Below, in pieces: positions 17,985 through 26,037 of a DNA stretch of 64,000 bases. Both the position numbers and the translations under genes were made by a program. The stretch lies in NCBI RefSeq assembly GCF_025717555.1, contig NZ_JAJIRP010000012.1, forward strand, positions 79,533 to 143,532, read 5' to 3'. The notes beneath the pieces were generated by a model. The model searched no databases, was not told the DNA's origin, and saw only the letters and a program-made list of their open reading frames with translations. Every line of letters begins with the position of its first letter. Position 1 is the first letter of the stretch. The stretch is from Paucibacter sp. B2R-40 (lineage in GTDB: Bacteria; Pseudomonadota; Gammaproteobacteria; Burkholderiales; Burkholderiaceae_C).

Positions 17985-19394
17985 ATGAACCAAACGCTGC
18001 ACGAACGACTGCACCTGACGCTGGAGCTACAGCGCAGCGCCTTCCGCGCCGAGATGAGCCCGAGCATGGCAGTGCGGCAAGACCGCTTGCAACGGCTGCG
18101 CGCCATGACCGCCAAATACAGCGACGCGCTGGTGGCGGCCATCGCCAGCGACTTTGGCCACCGCGCTGTCCAGGAAACGCTGCTGGCCGATATCTTCACC
18201 GTCGAATCGGGCGTCAAGCATGCGCAAAAGCATCTGAAAGACTGGATGCGCACGCGCCGCATGCCGACCGCCCTGCATTACCTGCCCGCCAGCAACCAGC
18301 TGATGCGCCAGCCGCTCGGCGTGGTGGGCATCGTGTCGCCCTGGAACTACCCCTATTACCTGGCGATGGCGCCGGCCTTGGCTGCGCTGGCGGCCGGCAA
18401 CCGGGTGATGATCAAACCGTCTGAACTGACCCCGGCAACCTCTGCGTTGATGGCCCAGATAGTGGCCGAATTTTTCAAACCCGAAGAAATGCAGGTCATC
18501 ACCGGCGACGCCGACGTTGGCCGCGCCTTCACGCAACTGCCTTTTGATCATCTGTTCTTCACCGGCTCCACCGCGGTCGGCCGCCATGTGGCGCAGGCTG
18601 CCGCGCAAAACCTGACCCCGGTCACGCTGGAGCTGGGCGGCAAATCGCCCGCGCTGATTGACCGCAGCTGCAATCTGAAGCTGACCGCCGAGCGCTTGGC
18701 CTACGGCAAGCTGCTCAACGCCGGCCAAACCTGCGTGGCACCCGACTATCTGTTGGTGCCCCAGGAGATGGTCGAGCCGCTGGCGCAAGAGATCATTGGC
18801 GCGATGCAGCGCATGTACCCGACGCTGGAAGGCAATCCCGACTACAGCAGCATCGCCGCCGAGCGCCACTTGACGCGCTTGCAGGGGCTGCTCAGCGACG
18901 CCAAAGCGCGCGGCGCGAGCCTGCTGCCCACGCACCAAGAGACGCTCAGCGGGCGCAAACTCACACCCCATCTGCTGCTCGACGTGAACGACGAGATGGC
19001 GGTGATGCGCGAAGAAATCTTCGGCCCGCTGCTGCCCATCGTCGGCTACAGCCGCACGGAGGAAGCGCTGGACTACATCAACAAGCATGAGCGGCCCCTG
19101 GCGCTGTATTGGTTCGGCGAAGACGCGCTCGCGCAGCAACACGCCATGGCACACACCCATGCCGGCGGCGTCACCATCAACGACTGCATCTGGCATCTGG
19201 GCCAGGAAGATCAGCCCTTCGGCGGTGTCGGGGCCAGTGGTATGGGCAGTTATCACGGTGAATGGGGCTTTCGCACCTTCAGCAAGGAAAAACCGATCTT
19301 CAGCCAGGCGCGTTTCGCTGGCACCAAGTTGTTCTACCCACCCTATGGCAAGACCTTCGCGCTGCTGTTGAAGCTCTTGAAGAAGATCGTATGA
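17985..19394 (+). CDS. NAD(P)-dependent aldehyde dehydrogenase, coniferyl-aldehyde dehydrogenase type
   Basis: This 469-residue class 3-like ALDH is without a membrane anchor. It has GVVGIVSPWNYPYYL, the Glu motif TLELGGKSP, the catalytic Cys in LNAGQTCVAPDY and the C-terminal PFGGVGASGMGSYHG. It matches the coniferyl-aldehyde dehydrogenase group, which also oxidises fatty and aromatic aldehydes to acids. CAGGAGA lies just before the ATG. It overlaps the next gene by four bases (ATGA) and heads a close-packed gene set with a GMC oxidoreductase. That pairing suggests alcohol-to-aldehyde-to-acid oxidation (inference). Confidence 0.9.
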   Translation: MNQTLHERLHLTLELQRSAFRAEMSPSMAVRQDRLQRLRAMTAKYSDALVAAIASDFGHRAVQETLLADIFTVESGVKHAQKHLKDWMRTRRMPTALHYLPASNQLMRQPLGVVGIVSPWNYPYYLAMAPALAALAAGNRVMIKPSELTPATSALMAQIVAEFFKPEEMQVITGDADVGRAFTQLPFDHLFFTGSTAVGRHVAQAAAQNLTPVTLELGGKSPALIDRSCNLKLTAERLAYGKLLNAGQTCVAPDYLLVPQEMVEPLAQEIIGAMQRMYPTLEGNPDYSSIAAERHLTRLQGLLSDAKARGASLLPTHQETLSGRKLTPHLLLDVNDEMAVMREEIFGPLLPIVGYSRTEEALDYINKHERPLALYWFGEDALAQQHAMAHTHAGGVTINDCIWHLGQEDQPFGGVGASGMGSYHGEWGFRTFSKEKPIFSQARFAGTKLFYPPYGKTFALLLKLLKKIV

Positions 19395-19900
19395 AAAGAC
19401 GTAGCCTTCTTAAATTGGGCCTGGGCGGCGCCGTGCTGCTGGGCGTGGTGGGCGGCGGCATGGCCTTGTTGCGGCCGGGCTTGGTCGACAAGCACATGAG
19501 CCCGTCGGCCCGCGAGTTGATGCGCGCGGTAGCCTTGAGTGTGACGGGCGGGCTTTGGCCCGCAGAGGGGCCAGCAAGAGACGCGGCCGTACAGGCTCAT
19601 TTGGACCGGGTTGACGCCAATATAGGCGGCTATCCGGCGGCTGTGCGAGCCGAACTTTCGCAGCTGTTCGCCTTGCTGAGCAGCAGCGGCGGGCGCCTGG
19701 CCCTGATCGGCATGAGCCAGGATTGGCCAGCAGCCAGCGTGGCCGAAATTCAGCAGCTCATGAACGAGTTGCGCCTGTCCAGCCTGGATCTGCGCCAGCA
19801 GATTTATCACGCGCTGCGCGACCTCAACACGATTGCCTTCTTTACCGCGCCCGAGCATTGGGCCAGCACCGGTTACCCCGGACCGAGAGAGATTCCATGA
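19391..19900 (+). CDS. Small Tat-signal protein, probable GMC oxidoreductase partner
   Basis: The 169-residue protein starts MKRRSLLKLGLGGAVLLG, a twin-arginine-like signal with a Gly-rich hydrophobic core. The remainder is helical without cysteines. Proteins of this size encoded directly before a GMC oxidoreductase are often small accessory subunits that help export or assembly, as in gluconate dehydrogenase-like systems; no close family is named here. It overlaps the upstream ALDH stop and the downstream GMC start by four bases each, so the three are translationally coupled. Confidence 0.7.
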   Translation: MKRRSLLKLGLGGAVLLGVVGGGMALLRPGLVDKHMSPSARELMRAVALSVTGGLWPAEGPARDAAVQAHLDRVDANIGGYPAAVRAELSQLFALLSSSGGRLALIGMSQDWPAASVAEIQQLMNELRLSSLDLRQQIYHALRDLNTIAFFTAPEHWASTGYPGPREIP

Positions 19901-21507
19901 GTTCTATCGCTGACCCGATCAAAGAAGGCCTGGCACGTGGATGGAAGGTGTTAGGCCAGGGCCATGCCGCCTTGCCGCCGAGTCTGGACTGCGATGTCGC
20001 CATCGTCGGCAGCGGTGCCGGCGCCGGCATCACGGCTGAGTTGCTGGCCAAGGCCGGGCTCAAGATCATCATCATCGAAGAAGGCCCGCTGCGCTCCAGC
20101 TCCGACTTCAAGCAGCGCGAGTCCACCGCCTACGCCGAGCTCTATCAAGAAGGTGCCGGGCGCAAAAACGCCGACCAGTCGATGAACATCCTGCAGGGCC
20201 GCTGCGTCGGCGGCAGCACCACCGTCAACTGGACCGGCTCCTTCCGCACCCCGCCGGATGCCTTGGCGCAATGGGTCAAGGAGTTCGGCCTGAGCGATTG
20301 CAGCCCGGAAAAGCTGGCCCCCTGGTTCGAGCAAGTCGAGAAGCGCCTCAATATCAGCGACTGGTTAGCCGAGCCGAATGGCAATAACGACACCTTGCGG
20401 CGTGGCACGGGCAAGCTCGGCATTTCAAGCAAGGTCGTGCAACGCAATGTCAAGGGTTGTTGGAACCTGGGCTCTTGCGGCATGGGCTGCCCGACCAATG
20501 CCAAGCAGTCGATGCTGATCACCACCATCCCCGCTGCGCTTGATTTGGGCGCCACGCTCTTGGTGCAGACGCGCGCGCAGCGCTTCAACCTGCAGGGCGA
20601 TACAGTGCAGGCGTTGATCTGCCAGCCGGTTGGCCTGGATGGTTCAAACAATGGCCCTGAGCTGAGCATCAAGGCGCGCCATTTCGTCGTCGCCGGCGGT
20701 GCGATCAATTCGCCCGCGCTGCTGCTGCGCTCGCATGCCCCCGACCCACAGGGCCTGCTGGGCACGCGCACCTTCTTGCACCCCACGGTCGCCAATCACG
20801 CGCAAATGCCGGCGCCGGTTGAAGGCTGGGCCGGAGCGCCGCTGAGCGTTTTTTCGGACCATTTCCTGCACCAAGGTCCGGTCGATGGCCCAATGGGCTT
20901 TAAGCTGGAAGTAGCACCCGTCCACCCCGGTTTTGCGATGACCAATCTGGGCGGCGTCGGCCCCACGCTGGCCGAGCGGGCCAAGCTGATGCCTTATGCC
21001 AATGTGATGATAGGTCTGCTGCGCGACGGCTTCCACGCCGAATCGATAGGCGGCACGGTCAGTTTGAAGAGCGACGGAACCCCGCAGCTGGCCTACCCGC
21101 TGAACGCCTATTTGCTCGATGGCGCTCGCCGCGCGCACTTGAGCATGACCGAAATCCAGTTTGCCGCCGGTGCCAAGACCGTGCGGCCCGTGCATGAGCT
21201 GGCGCAGGACTACAGCTCTTGGGCCGAAGCCAAGGACGCGATCAACAAGCTGCCCTACAAACCCTTCCTCACCACGGTCGGCAGTGCCCATGTGATGGGC
21301 GGCTGCCGCATGGCGGCCGACGCGGGGCGCGGCGTCGTACGGCCGGACGGCCAACATTGGCAGCTGAGCAATTTGTCCGTGCATGACGGCTCGATCTTCC
21401 CGACCAGCATCGGCGCCAACCCGCAGGTGTCGGTCTACGGGCAGGCGGCCAGGATGGCAACCGGGCTGGCCAAGCGATTGACGGCAAAGGATGTGCTGCT
21501 GGCGTGA
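19897..21507 (+). CDS. GMC-family FAD-dependent oxidoreductase
   Basis: The 536-residue protein has the dinucleotide-binding VGSGAGAG at residues 37-44, the GMC signature GRCVGGSTTVNWTGSFR, and a Cys-rich insert CWNLGSCGMGCPTNAKQS. At the C-terminus HVMGGCRMA and SIGANPQVSVYGQA carry the catalytic His and Asn. GMC enzymes oxidise primary alcohols, including long-chain and aromatic ones. The protein has no signal of its own and could travel with the Tat-signal protein encoded just before it. It is coupled to that gene by an ATGA overlap. Confidence 0.9.
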   Translation: MSSIADPIKEGLARGWKVLGQGHAALPPSLDCDVAIVGSGAGAGITAELLAKAGLKIIIIEEGPLRSSSDFKQRESTAYAELYQEGAGRKNADQSMNILQGRCVGGSTTVNWTGSFRTPPDALAQWVKEFGLSDCSPEKLAPWFEQVEKRLNISDWLAEPNGNNDTLRRGTGKLGISSKVVQRNVKGCWNLGSCGMGCPTNAKQSMLITTIPAALDLGATLLVQTRAQRFNLQGDTVQALICQPVGLDGSNNGPELSIKARHFVVAGGAINSPALLLRSHAPDPQGLLGTRTFLHPTVANHAQMPAPVEGWAGAPLSVFSDHFLHQGPVDGPMGFKLEVAPVHPGFAMTNLGGVGPTLAERAKLMPYANVMIGLLRDGFHAESIGGTVSLKSDGTPQLAYPLNAYLLDGARRAHLSMTEIQFAAGAKTVRPVHELAQDYSSWAEAKDAINKLPYKPFLTTVGSAHVMGGCRMAADAGRGVVRPDGQHWQLSNLSVHDGSIFPTSIGANPQVSVYGQAARMATGLAKRLTAKDVLLA

Positions 21508-21570
21508 CAGGCTATGTCAGCGCATGGTCTGCTTTGAAGCCCGTCACAGAAACTTCGCTACCATGGCGCC

Positions 21571-22200
21571 ATGACCTTAGCTCAATTCACCGGCCTGGCG
21601 CTGGCCGGCATCGCCCGGCTGATCACCGGCGCGCAAGGCCATTGGAAGGGTTGCCCGCCGATGGCGGAGCAGCGCATCTATTTTGCCAACCACCAAAGCC
21701 ATTTCGACTGGGTCTTGATCTGGGCCGCGCTGCCTGGCGACTTGCGCGCGCAAACCCGGCCAATCGCCGCACGCGACTACTGGACCAGCAGTCCCTTGAA
21801 GCAATGGATTACCAGCGCGGTGTTCAACGCGATCTATGTCTCGCGCACCCGCTCCACACCGGATGAAGACCCTTTAGAGCCGCTGGTCGAGGCCTTGGGC
21901 CAAGGCGACTCGCTGGTGATCTTCCCCGAAGGCACGCGCTCCAACAAAGGTGAGCCACAAGCCTTCAAGGCCGGTCTGTTCCACTTGGCCGAGCAGTTCC
22001 CGCAAGTCAAATTGATTCCGACCTGGATAGACAATGTGCAACGCGTGATGCCCAAGGGAGAAGTGGTGCCGGTGCCGATTCTTTGCACCGTCACTTTTGG
22101 CGCACCGATGCAACTGCAGCCCGGCGAAGAAAAGCGCGCGTTTCTGGAACGGACCCGCGCTGCGGTGTTGGCCTTGCGCCCGGATGGAGCTCGACCATGA
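21571..22200 (+). CDS. 1-acyl-sn-glycerol-3-phosphate acyltransferase-like protein (PlsC type)
   Basis: This 209-residue protein has the HX4D acyltransferase motif NHQSHFD (His41, Asp46) and the phosphate-binding FPEGTRS near residue 120. PlsC-type enzymes acylate lysophosphatidic acid or related lysolipids at the inner membrane. The N-terminus is only moderately hydrophobic. It begins 63 bp after the GMC gene and overlaps the following cdsA-like gene by four bases. The pair would make phosphatidic acid and then CDP-diacylglycerol. Confidence 0.88.
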   Translation: MTLAQFTGLALAGIARLITGAQGHWKGCPPMAEQRIYFANHQSHFDWVLIWAALPGDLRAQTRPIAARDYWTSSPLKQWITSAVFNAIYVSRTRSTPDEDPLEPLVEALGQGDSLVIFPEGTRSNKGEPQAFKAGLFHLAEQFPQVKLIPTWIDNVQRVMPKGEVVPVPILCTVTFGAPMQLQPGEEKRAFLERTRAAVLALRPDGARP

Positions 22201-23210
22201 ACTGGGCCTGGCTCACTGCACCTAACCCGTTAAGCTCTTGGACGCCATCGCAGCAGGTCGGCTTGCTGTTTGTGCTGCTGTTCGGCGTGTTGCTGTTGAC
22301 CAGCATAGGCAGTTTTTTGAATGGCCTGCGCGAAGCCGGCGACAACCCCGCAGCCCTGGCAAGCCAGCTGCGACGTCAACGTTTTGCCCATGAATTGCGG
22401 CTGGCCTGGGTCAGCTCCAGCATTTTCTGGCTGGCCTGGGTGGCCGGGCCGATAGGCGCCACGCTGCTGTTCGGTGTCTTGTCGTTTCTGGCGCTGCGCG
22501 AATACATCACGCTCTTGCACACGCGCCGGGGCGACCATCGCAGCCTGCTGCTGGCCTTTTTTGTAATCTTGCCCTTGCAATACGCATTGACCGGCGGATT
22601 GCACTTTGATCTGTTCTCGGTGTTGGTGCCGGTTTACAGCTTTTTGGCAATTCCGGTGGTCAGCGCCTTGGCCGGCGACCCGGCGCGTTTTTTGGAACGT
22701 AACGCCAAGATCCACTGGGGCATCATGGTCTGCGTGTACGGCTTGTCGCATGCACCGGCGCTACTGCTGCTGGAGTTTCCGGGGTACTTGGGCAGTGGGG
22801 CCTTTTTGCTGTTCTTCCTGGTCGCCGTGGTGGCTTGCGGCCAATCGGCGCAACTCACTGCAAGCAGGCGGCTGCGCAGGCGACCGTTGGCGCGCCAGAT
22901 CAGCCGCGATTTTTCGATGCGGGCTTGGTGGATAGGCGCCTTGGCGGCCGGTCTGGCCGGAGGCGCTTTGTTCTGGATCACCCCGTTCAAGGCTCCTCAA
23001 GCGATGGTGATGGCTTTTGTAGCGGCCGGTGCCGGCAGCTTCGGCGGGCTGATCATGCAGGCCTTGAAGCGCGACGCGGGCGTGCACAACTGGGGCAATC
23101 TCAGTGCCATCACCGGCGCGGTCGGCCTGCTCGACCGCATCGCCGTGCTCTGCTTTGCCGCCCCTGTGTTCTTCCATTCCGTGCGCTGGTACTTCCAGTT
23201 GGCGCTGTGA
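22197..23210 (+). CDS. Phosphatidate cytidylyltransferase-like membrane protein
   Basis: The 337-residue protein has about eight hydrophobic segments. The cytidylyltransferase-type end motif is recognisable in GDHRS and in the distal DAGVHNWGNLSAITGAVGLLDRIAVL. This resembles the SxxKRxxxxKDxxxxxPGHGGxxDRxD signature in a diverged form. CdsA enzymes turn phosphatidic acid and CTP into CDP-diacylglycerol. The divergence and the coupling to a PlsC-like gene fit the YnbB-type side branch rather than the essential housekeeping copy. The start codon overlaps the upstream stop. Confidence 0.82.
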   Translation: MNWAWLTAPNPLSSWTPSQQVGLLFVLLFGVLLLTSIGSFLNGLREAGDNPAALASQLRRQRFAHELRLAWVSSSIFWLAWVAGPIGATLLFGVLSFLALREYITLLHTRRGDHRSLLLAFFVILPLQYALTGGLHFDLFSVLVPVYSFLAIPVVSALAGDPARFLERNAKIHWGIMVCVYGLSHAPALLLLEFPGYLGSGAFLLFFLVAVVACGQSAQLTASRRLRRRPLARQISRDFSMRAWWIGALAAGLAGGALFWITPFKAPQAMVMAFVAAGAGSFGGLIMQALKRDAGVHNWGNLSAITGAVGLLDRIAVLCFAAPVFFHSVRWYFQLAL

Positions 23211-23220
23211 GCGTTGGCAG

Positions 23221-23249
23221 GCAATGGGCGACTACAAAGTGCCCATTGC
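23221..23249. terminator. Possible stem-loop terminator after the cdsA-like gene
   Basis: Nine-bp perfect arms GCAATGGGC and GCCCATTGC are separated by 11 nt and begin 10 bp after the cdsA-like stop codon. There is no T-run, so intrinsic termination is uncertain. Confidence 0.45.
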
Positions 23250-23381
23250 TGTCGCCCGTCGCTGGAAGGCTGAATCCCGTCAACCAGTTTTAGTGGCTGT
23301 ACAGATGGCTTCTGTCGGGACCGGTCATTAGCGTGTTCGAGGGCCGTCTGACTGCTCAACCTGCGACAGGTTGGTGGCGCC

Positions 23382-23397
23382 GGCTCAGAACTGAGCC
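23382..23397. other. Perfect dyad GGCTCAG-AA-CTGAGCC
   Basis: Two 7-bp perfect arms flank an AA centre. The spacer is too short for a hairpin loop, so a protein-binding dyad is more likely than a terminator. The role is unknown. Confidence 0.35.
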
Positions 23398-23528
23398 ACT
23401 GTGCGGACATCTGAGTGAGCCATCTCTGGTGACCATTTCTTCAGCACCAGTGCGGGCTATCAGTCAATCCGCGCGGATCAACGGACTGTCGGCGTTGGTG
23501 CCAACATTGGCTCAATTCGGCGCCGGTG

Positions 23529-24617
23529 CTAAAAAGACTGGGAAATTTCAGTTGGGCGGGGAAGGATTTGCATTGCAAACCCTCGCATCTGCTCATGAAG
23601 TTGCAATGTATTTTGAATCCGCCCCGCCATGATCTTGGCCTCTAGCGCGCGACCGAGCTTCTGGTAGCTGGACTCGGCTATCTGCAAACAAAGCAACTGT
23701 CGACGATAACCGGCCTCGCCCAATGAAGATGAGGTCAAACTTTCACCGAGAAGCGTCAATGCCGCTTCGGGCTCTCCGCGACGGTGGTGCAGCTCAGCCA
23801 TCGCGGTCTGTGCCGCCAGAGCGTCCGAGTAGCCCTGAGCCATATCTCGGGTCCTATCAAGGTCTTCTTGAAGCAAGAGTTGTGCTTCGTCCAATTCGCC
23901 GGAAACGAGAAGTAGTTCGCCAAGGTTGTGCATCAGGCTACCTCGACGCCATTCTTCGAGCTCCAGGTTGCCTAGCAGGCTTCGGACGTGGCTGGTGTAT
24001 AGCCGTGACCGGTCAACGACCACCTGTTTTCCATGCATGTCACCTCGTTGCTCCAGATTTCTCAGCATGATGACGAAAGAGACGAGTAAGTTGTCATAGG
24101 CCATTTGCAGGGCAGGCCAACTCTTGGTCTCACGCGCTAGCGAAAGTGCACGCATATGCAAGGCATCCGAATTGTCGAGGTCCGACATCCGCGCATAGAC
24201 ATGAGCCGCACATGACAGCGCCTGTGGCAGTTGCTGGTAGAGCTCTTGCTTCTGTGCTGTCGCAAGGGCGCGCTGGGCTAGCGGCAGGGCATGCAGTTCA
24301 AGATTCAGTTCTGTGAGTCCGAAGGCGGCAAGAGTCGCCGCATTGATTGCACCGGCATCGTCGATACCGTTCGTGGCCAAAGCTTCCGACCGCAAGGCAT
24401 AACGGCAGCACTCGACCAAATCACCGACATGCCAGAGTCCTCGAGCGAGAACCAAATAGGCCAGAGGCTGTTTGCCTTCCGCCTGTGACACAGTAATCGC
24501 TTGGCGAGCCTGCGTGATCGCATCAGACCAGCGGTGCTCATCAAGCGCCAACTGCGCCCGTGTGAGCGAATCGCCTGGGCCGAGTGTCAACAGCAGCGAG
24601 TCAGATGTGTTCTGCAT
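23529..24617 (-). CDS. TPR-like helical-repeat protein, possibly truncated sensor
   Basis: This 362-residue protein consists mainly of helical repeat pairs of TPR type, for example ARQAITVSQAEGKQPLAYLVLARGL in two-helix register and LMHNLGELLLVSGELDEAQLL further on. There is no signal peptide or membrane segment. Comparable N-terminal halves occur in TPR-GGDEF and TPR-cyclase proteins. Here the frame ends just after the repeats, with no output domain in the following 300 bp. It may therefore be a complete scaffold or a truncated relic. The gene has more A/T and different codon choice than its neighbours, which points to acquisition. Confidence 0.6.
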   Translation of the reverse strand: MQNTSDSLLLTLGPGDSLTRAQLALDEHRWSDAITQARQAITVSQAEGKQPLAYLVLARGLWHVGDLVECCRYALRSEALATNGIDDAGAINAATLAAFGLTELNLELHALPLAQRALATAQKQELYQQLPQALSCAAHVYARMSDLDNSDALHMRALSLARETKSWPALQMAYDNLLVSFVIMLRNLEQRGDMHGKQVVVDRSRLYTSHVRSLLGNLELEEWRRGSLMHNLGELLLVSGELDEAQLLLQEDLDRTRDMAQGYSDALAAQTAMAELHHRRGEPEAALTLLGESLTSSSLGEAGYRRQLLCLQIAESSYQKLGRALEAKIMAGRIQNTLQLHEQMRGFAMQILPRPTEISQSF

Positions 24618-25010
24618 AGGCGCCTAATCTTACTGCGTGGCGAATTTGAAATGACATCTCAATCTCGCCGACTCACTTTCTGTCACCGACAGATGCGCTT
24701 ATTGCCAGCTGCGGCAGGTAGTCACTCATCAACGAGGGATCTGCACCCTTAACTGCCGCTGGCTGGGGAAGGCCGTGTTGGGCTAAGGCTGGGTGCCCGG
24801 CCTCAATCATTGCCTATGTTTAGTAGATTGAGGTTCTTTCGCGATGGCTGTACAGCGGTACTGAATACCCACTATGGACACTTCGCCGCCATTTCCGAGC
24901 GACTCCAATGCGCCTAGAACTGCCTTCCAGACAATAAATACCTCGTCAATTGTCCAAGCCGTTTATTGCACCCAAGCCTTCAAACCGACCTTTGGCCTTT
25001 GTGCGGCTGC
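24618..25010. other. Intergenic region of about 390 bp, AT-richer, no supported gene
   Basis: No convincing coding frame or RNA gene is seen. It contains a small dyad TCTGTC-acc-GACAGA (24679-24693) near the TPR gene start and the second tggctgtacag word (24845-24855). The promoter of the TPR gene must lie in its left part. Confidence 0.55.
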
Positions 25011-25241
25011 TCAGCCCAGCAAACCCTGCGCCAATTTGCGCAAGGCGGCCGCGTCCAAGGTCTTGCCCGGGCTGTGCTCGCAAATAGCCGCGACTCGGTT
25101 CAATACACCGGCGGCAAAGCGGTGCGCCGCGGCCAGTGTTTCCTCGTCGGTGTCATAGGTGTCATAGGCCTCGACGGCAACGCCGCTGTCGGAGGCGATG
25201 GCCTTGATGTCGATTTTCTGGGCGGGGGATTGTGTGGCCAT
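25011..25241 (-). CDS. Conserved-looking small protein of unknown function
   Basis: This 76-residue acidic-to-neutral protein has no signal peptide or membrane segment. Its middle reads VEAYDTYDTDEETLAAAHRF, followed by two predicted helices. AGGAG lies seven bases before the ATG, which supports real translation. It follows the DUF3313-like gene by 36 bp on the same strand and is probably the last gene of that transcript. No family is recognised. Confidence 0.6.
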   Translation of the reverse strand: MATQSPAQKIDIKAIASDSGVAVEAYDTYDTDEETLAAAHRFAAGVLNRVAAICEHSPGKTLDAAALRKLAQGLLG

Positions 25242-25277
25242 ATTGGCACTCCTGTGGCGATTGAATTGGGCGCTACT

Positions 25278-25979
25278 TTACTGTTTACCGACGGCATGCG
25301 CCTTGTCGAGCGCTTTACGCAGCTTGCGAGCCCAGCCCGAAGCGATCAGCTCAGCTTCGCTCTGGTTCATCACGCGGTTGCTCCAGCTCAGCTGACCGCC
25401 ACGAATATTCGACTCCTGGCGATCCACCATGCGTGACAAGACTTGGCCGGTCTCGGAGTCAAAGGCCTCCAACACCAAGGTCATCTCGCCGGCCGAGCTC
25501 ACATAGGTGCGGGTGAGGCCGGCCGTGCTGACATCGGGCGCGTTCACGTAGAGATTGATGATGCTGGCCTTGAGCCGCAGTACATCCGGCCCAGCAGTTT
25601 CCACAACCTGGTAGCCGTCCTTGGCTTGCAAGGTCTTGACGAATTCTTCCCGCACCAAATTGGCCACGCCGGAACGGATTTCTTCACGTTCCTCGGCGCT
25701 GATACGGAAATTGCTGCCAGGGCGCTTGGGGTCCCAGTTCTTGGAGAAGGCCACATCAACCGGACCCAACATCACCTTGGTATAGGCTGCCAAGGAAGTA
25801 CCCGGCCGAGCGTAGACCAAATCGGCGTCCTTGGACTTGCGCTGCTCAAGCCCATCATGACTCATGACCTCATTGACGGCCGACTTGGTTTCGGCCTTGC
25901 TGGCGGCGCCCGCAGTCGAGGGCGGGCTCACCATCGCTAAAGTCAGCAGCAGGACGCTGCCAATATGGCATTGACGCAT
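25278..25979 (-). CDS. DUF3313-like secreted protein
   Basis: The 233-residue protein has a Sec signal (MRQCHIGSVLLLTLAMV, cleavage near AGA-AS) without a clear lipobox. The mature part contains DLVYARPGTSLAAYTKVMLGPVDVAF, the pattern that opens DUF3313 domains, and later a central beta-rich section with an RMVDRQESNIR stretch. DUF3313 proteins are mostly envelope-associated with unknown role. GAGGAGG precedes the ATG at 25979; the longer upstream frame overlaps the nuclease gene and was rejected. It lies 58 bp after that gene on the same strand. Confidence 0.75.
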   Translation of the reverse strand: MRQCHIGSVLLLTLAMVSPPSTAGAASKAETKSAVNEVMSHDGLEQRKSKDADLVYARPGTSLAAYTKVMLGPVDVAFSKNWDPKRPGSNFRISAEEREEIRSGVANLVREEFVKTLQAKDGYQVVETAGPDVLRLKASIINLYVNAPDVSTAGLTRTYVSSAGEMTLVLEAFDSETGQVLSRMVDRQESNIRGGQLSWSNRVMNQSEAELIASGWARKLRKALDKAHAVGKQ

Positions 25980-26037
25980 GAAAACCTCCTCTTGATGAGC
26001 CAGTGATGGCAGTGCCATTTTGCACCGAAAACGCGCG

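Larger units (their letters stand above)
23211..23528. other. Intergenic region without a supported gene
   Basis: No frame here has protein-like composition. It holds two inverted repeats (23221-23249 and 23382-23397) and a tggctgtacag word at 23294 that recurs at 24845, beyond the TPR gene. GC content looks lower than in the flanks. Confidence 0.6.

Noticed and set aside
23333-23632. A 99-residue plus-strand frame, initially suspected to be a transposase fragment
   Set aside because: It overlaps the end of the TPR gene and shows no transposase motif or terminal repeats.
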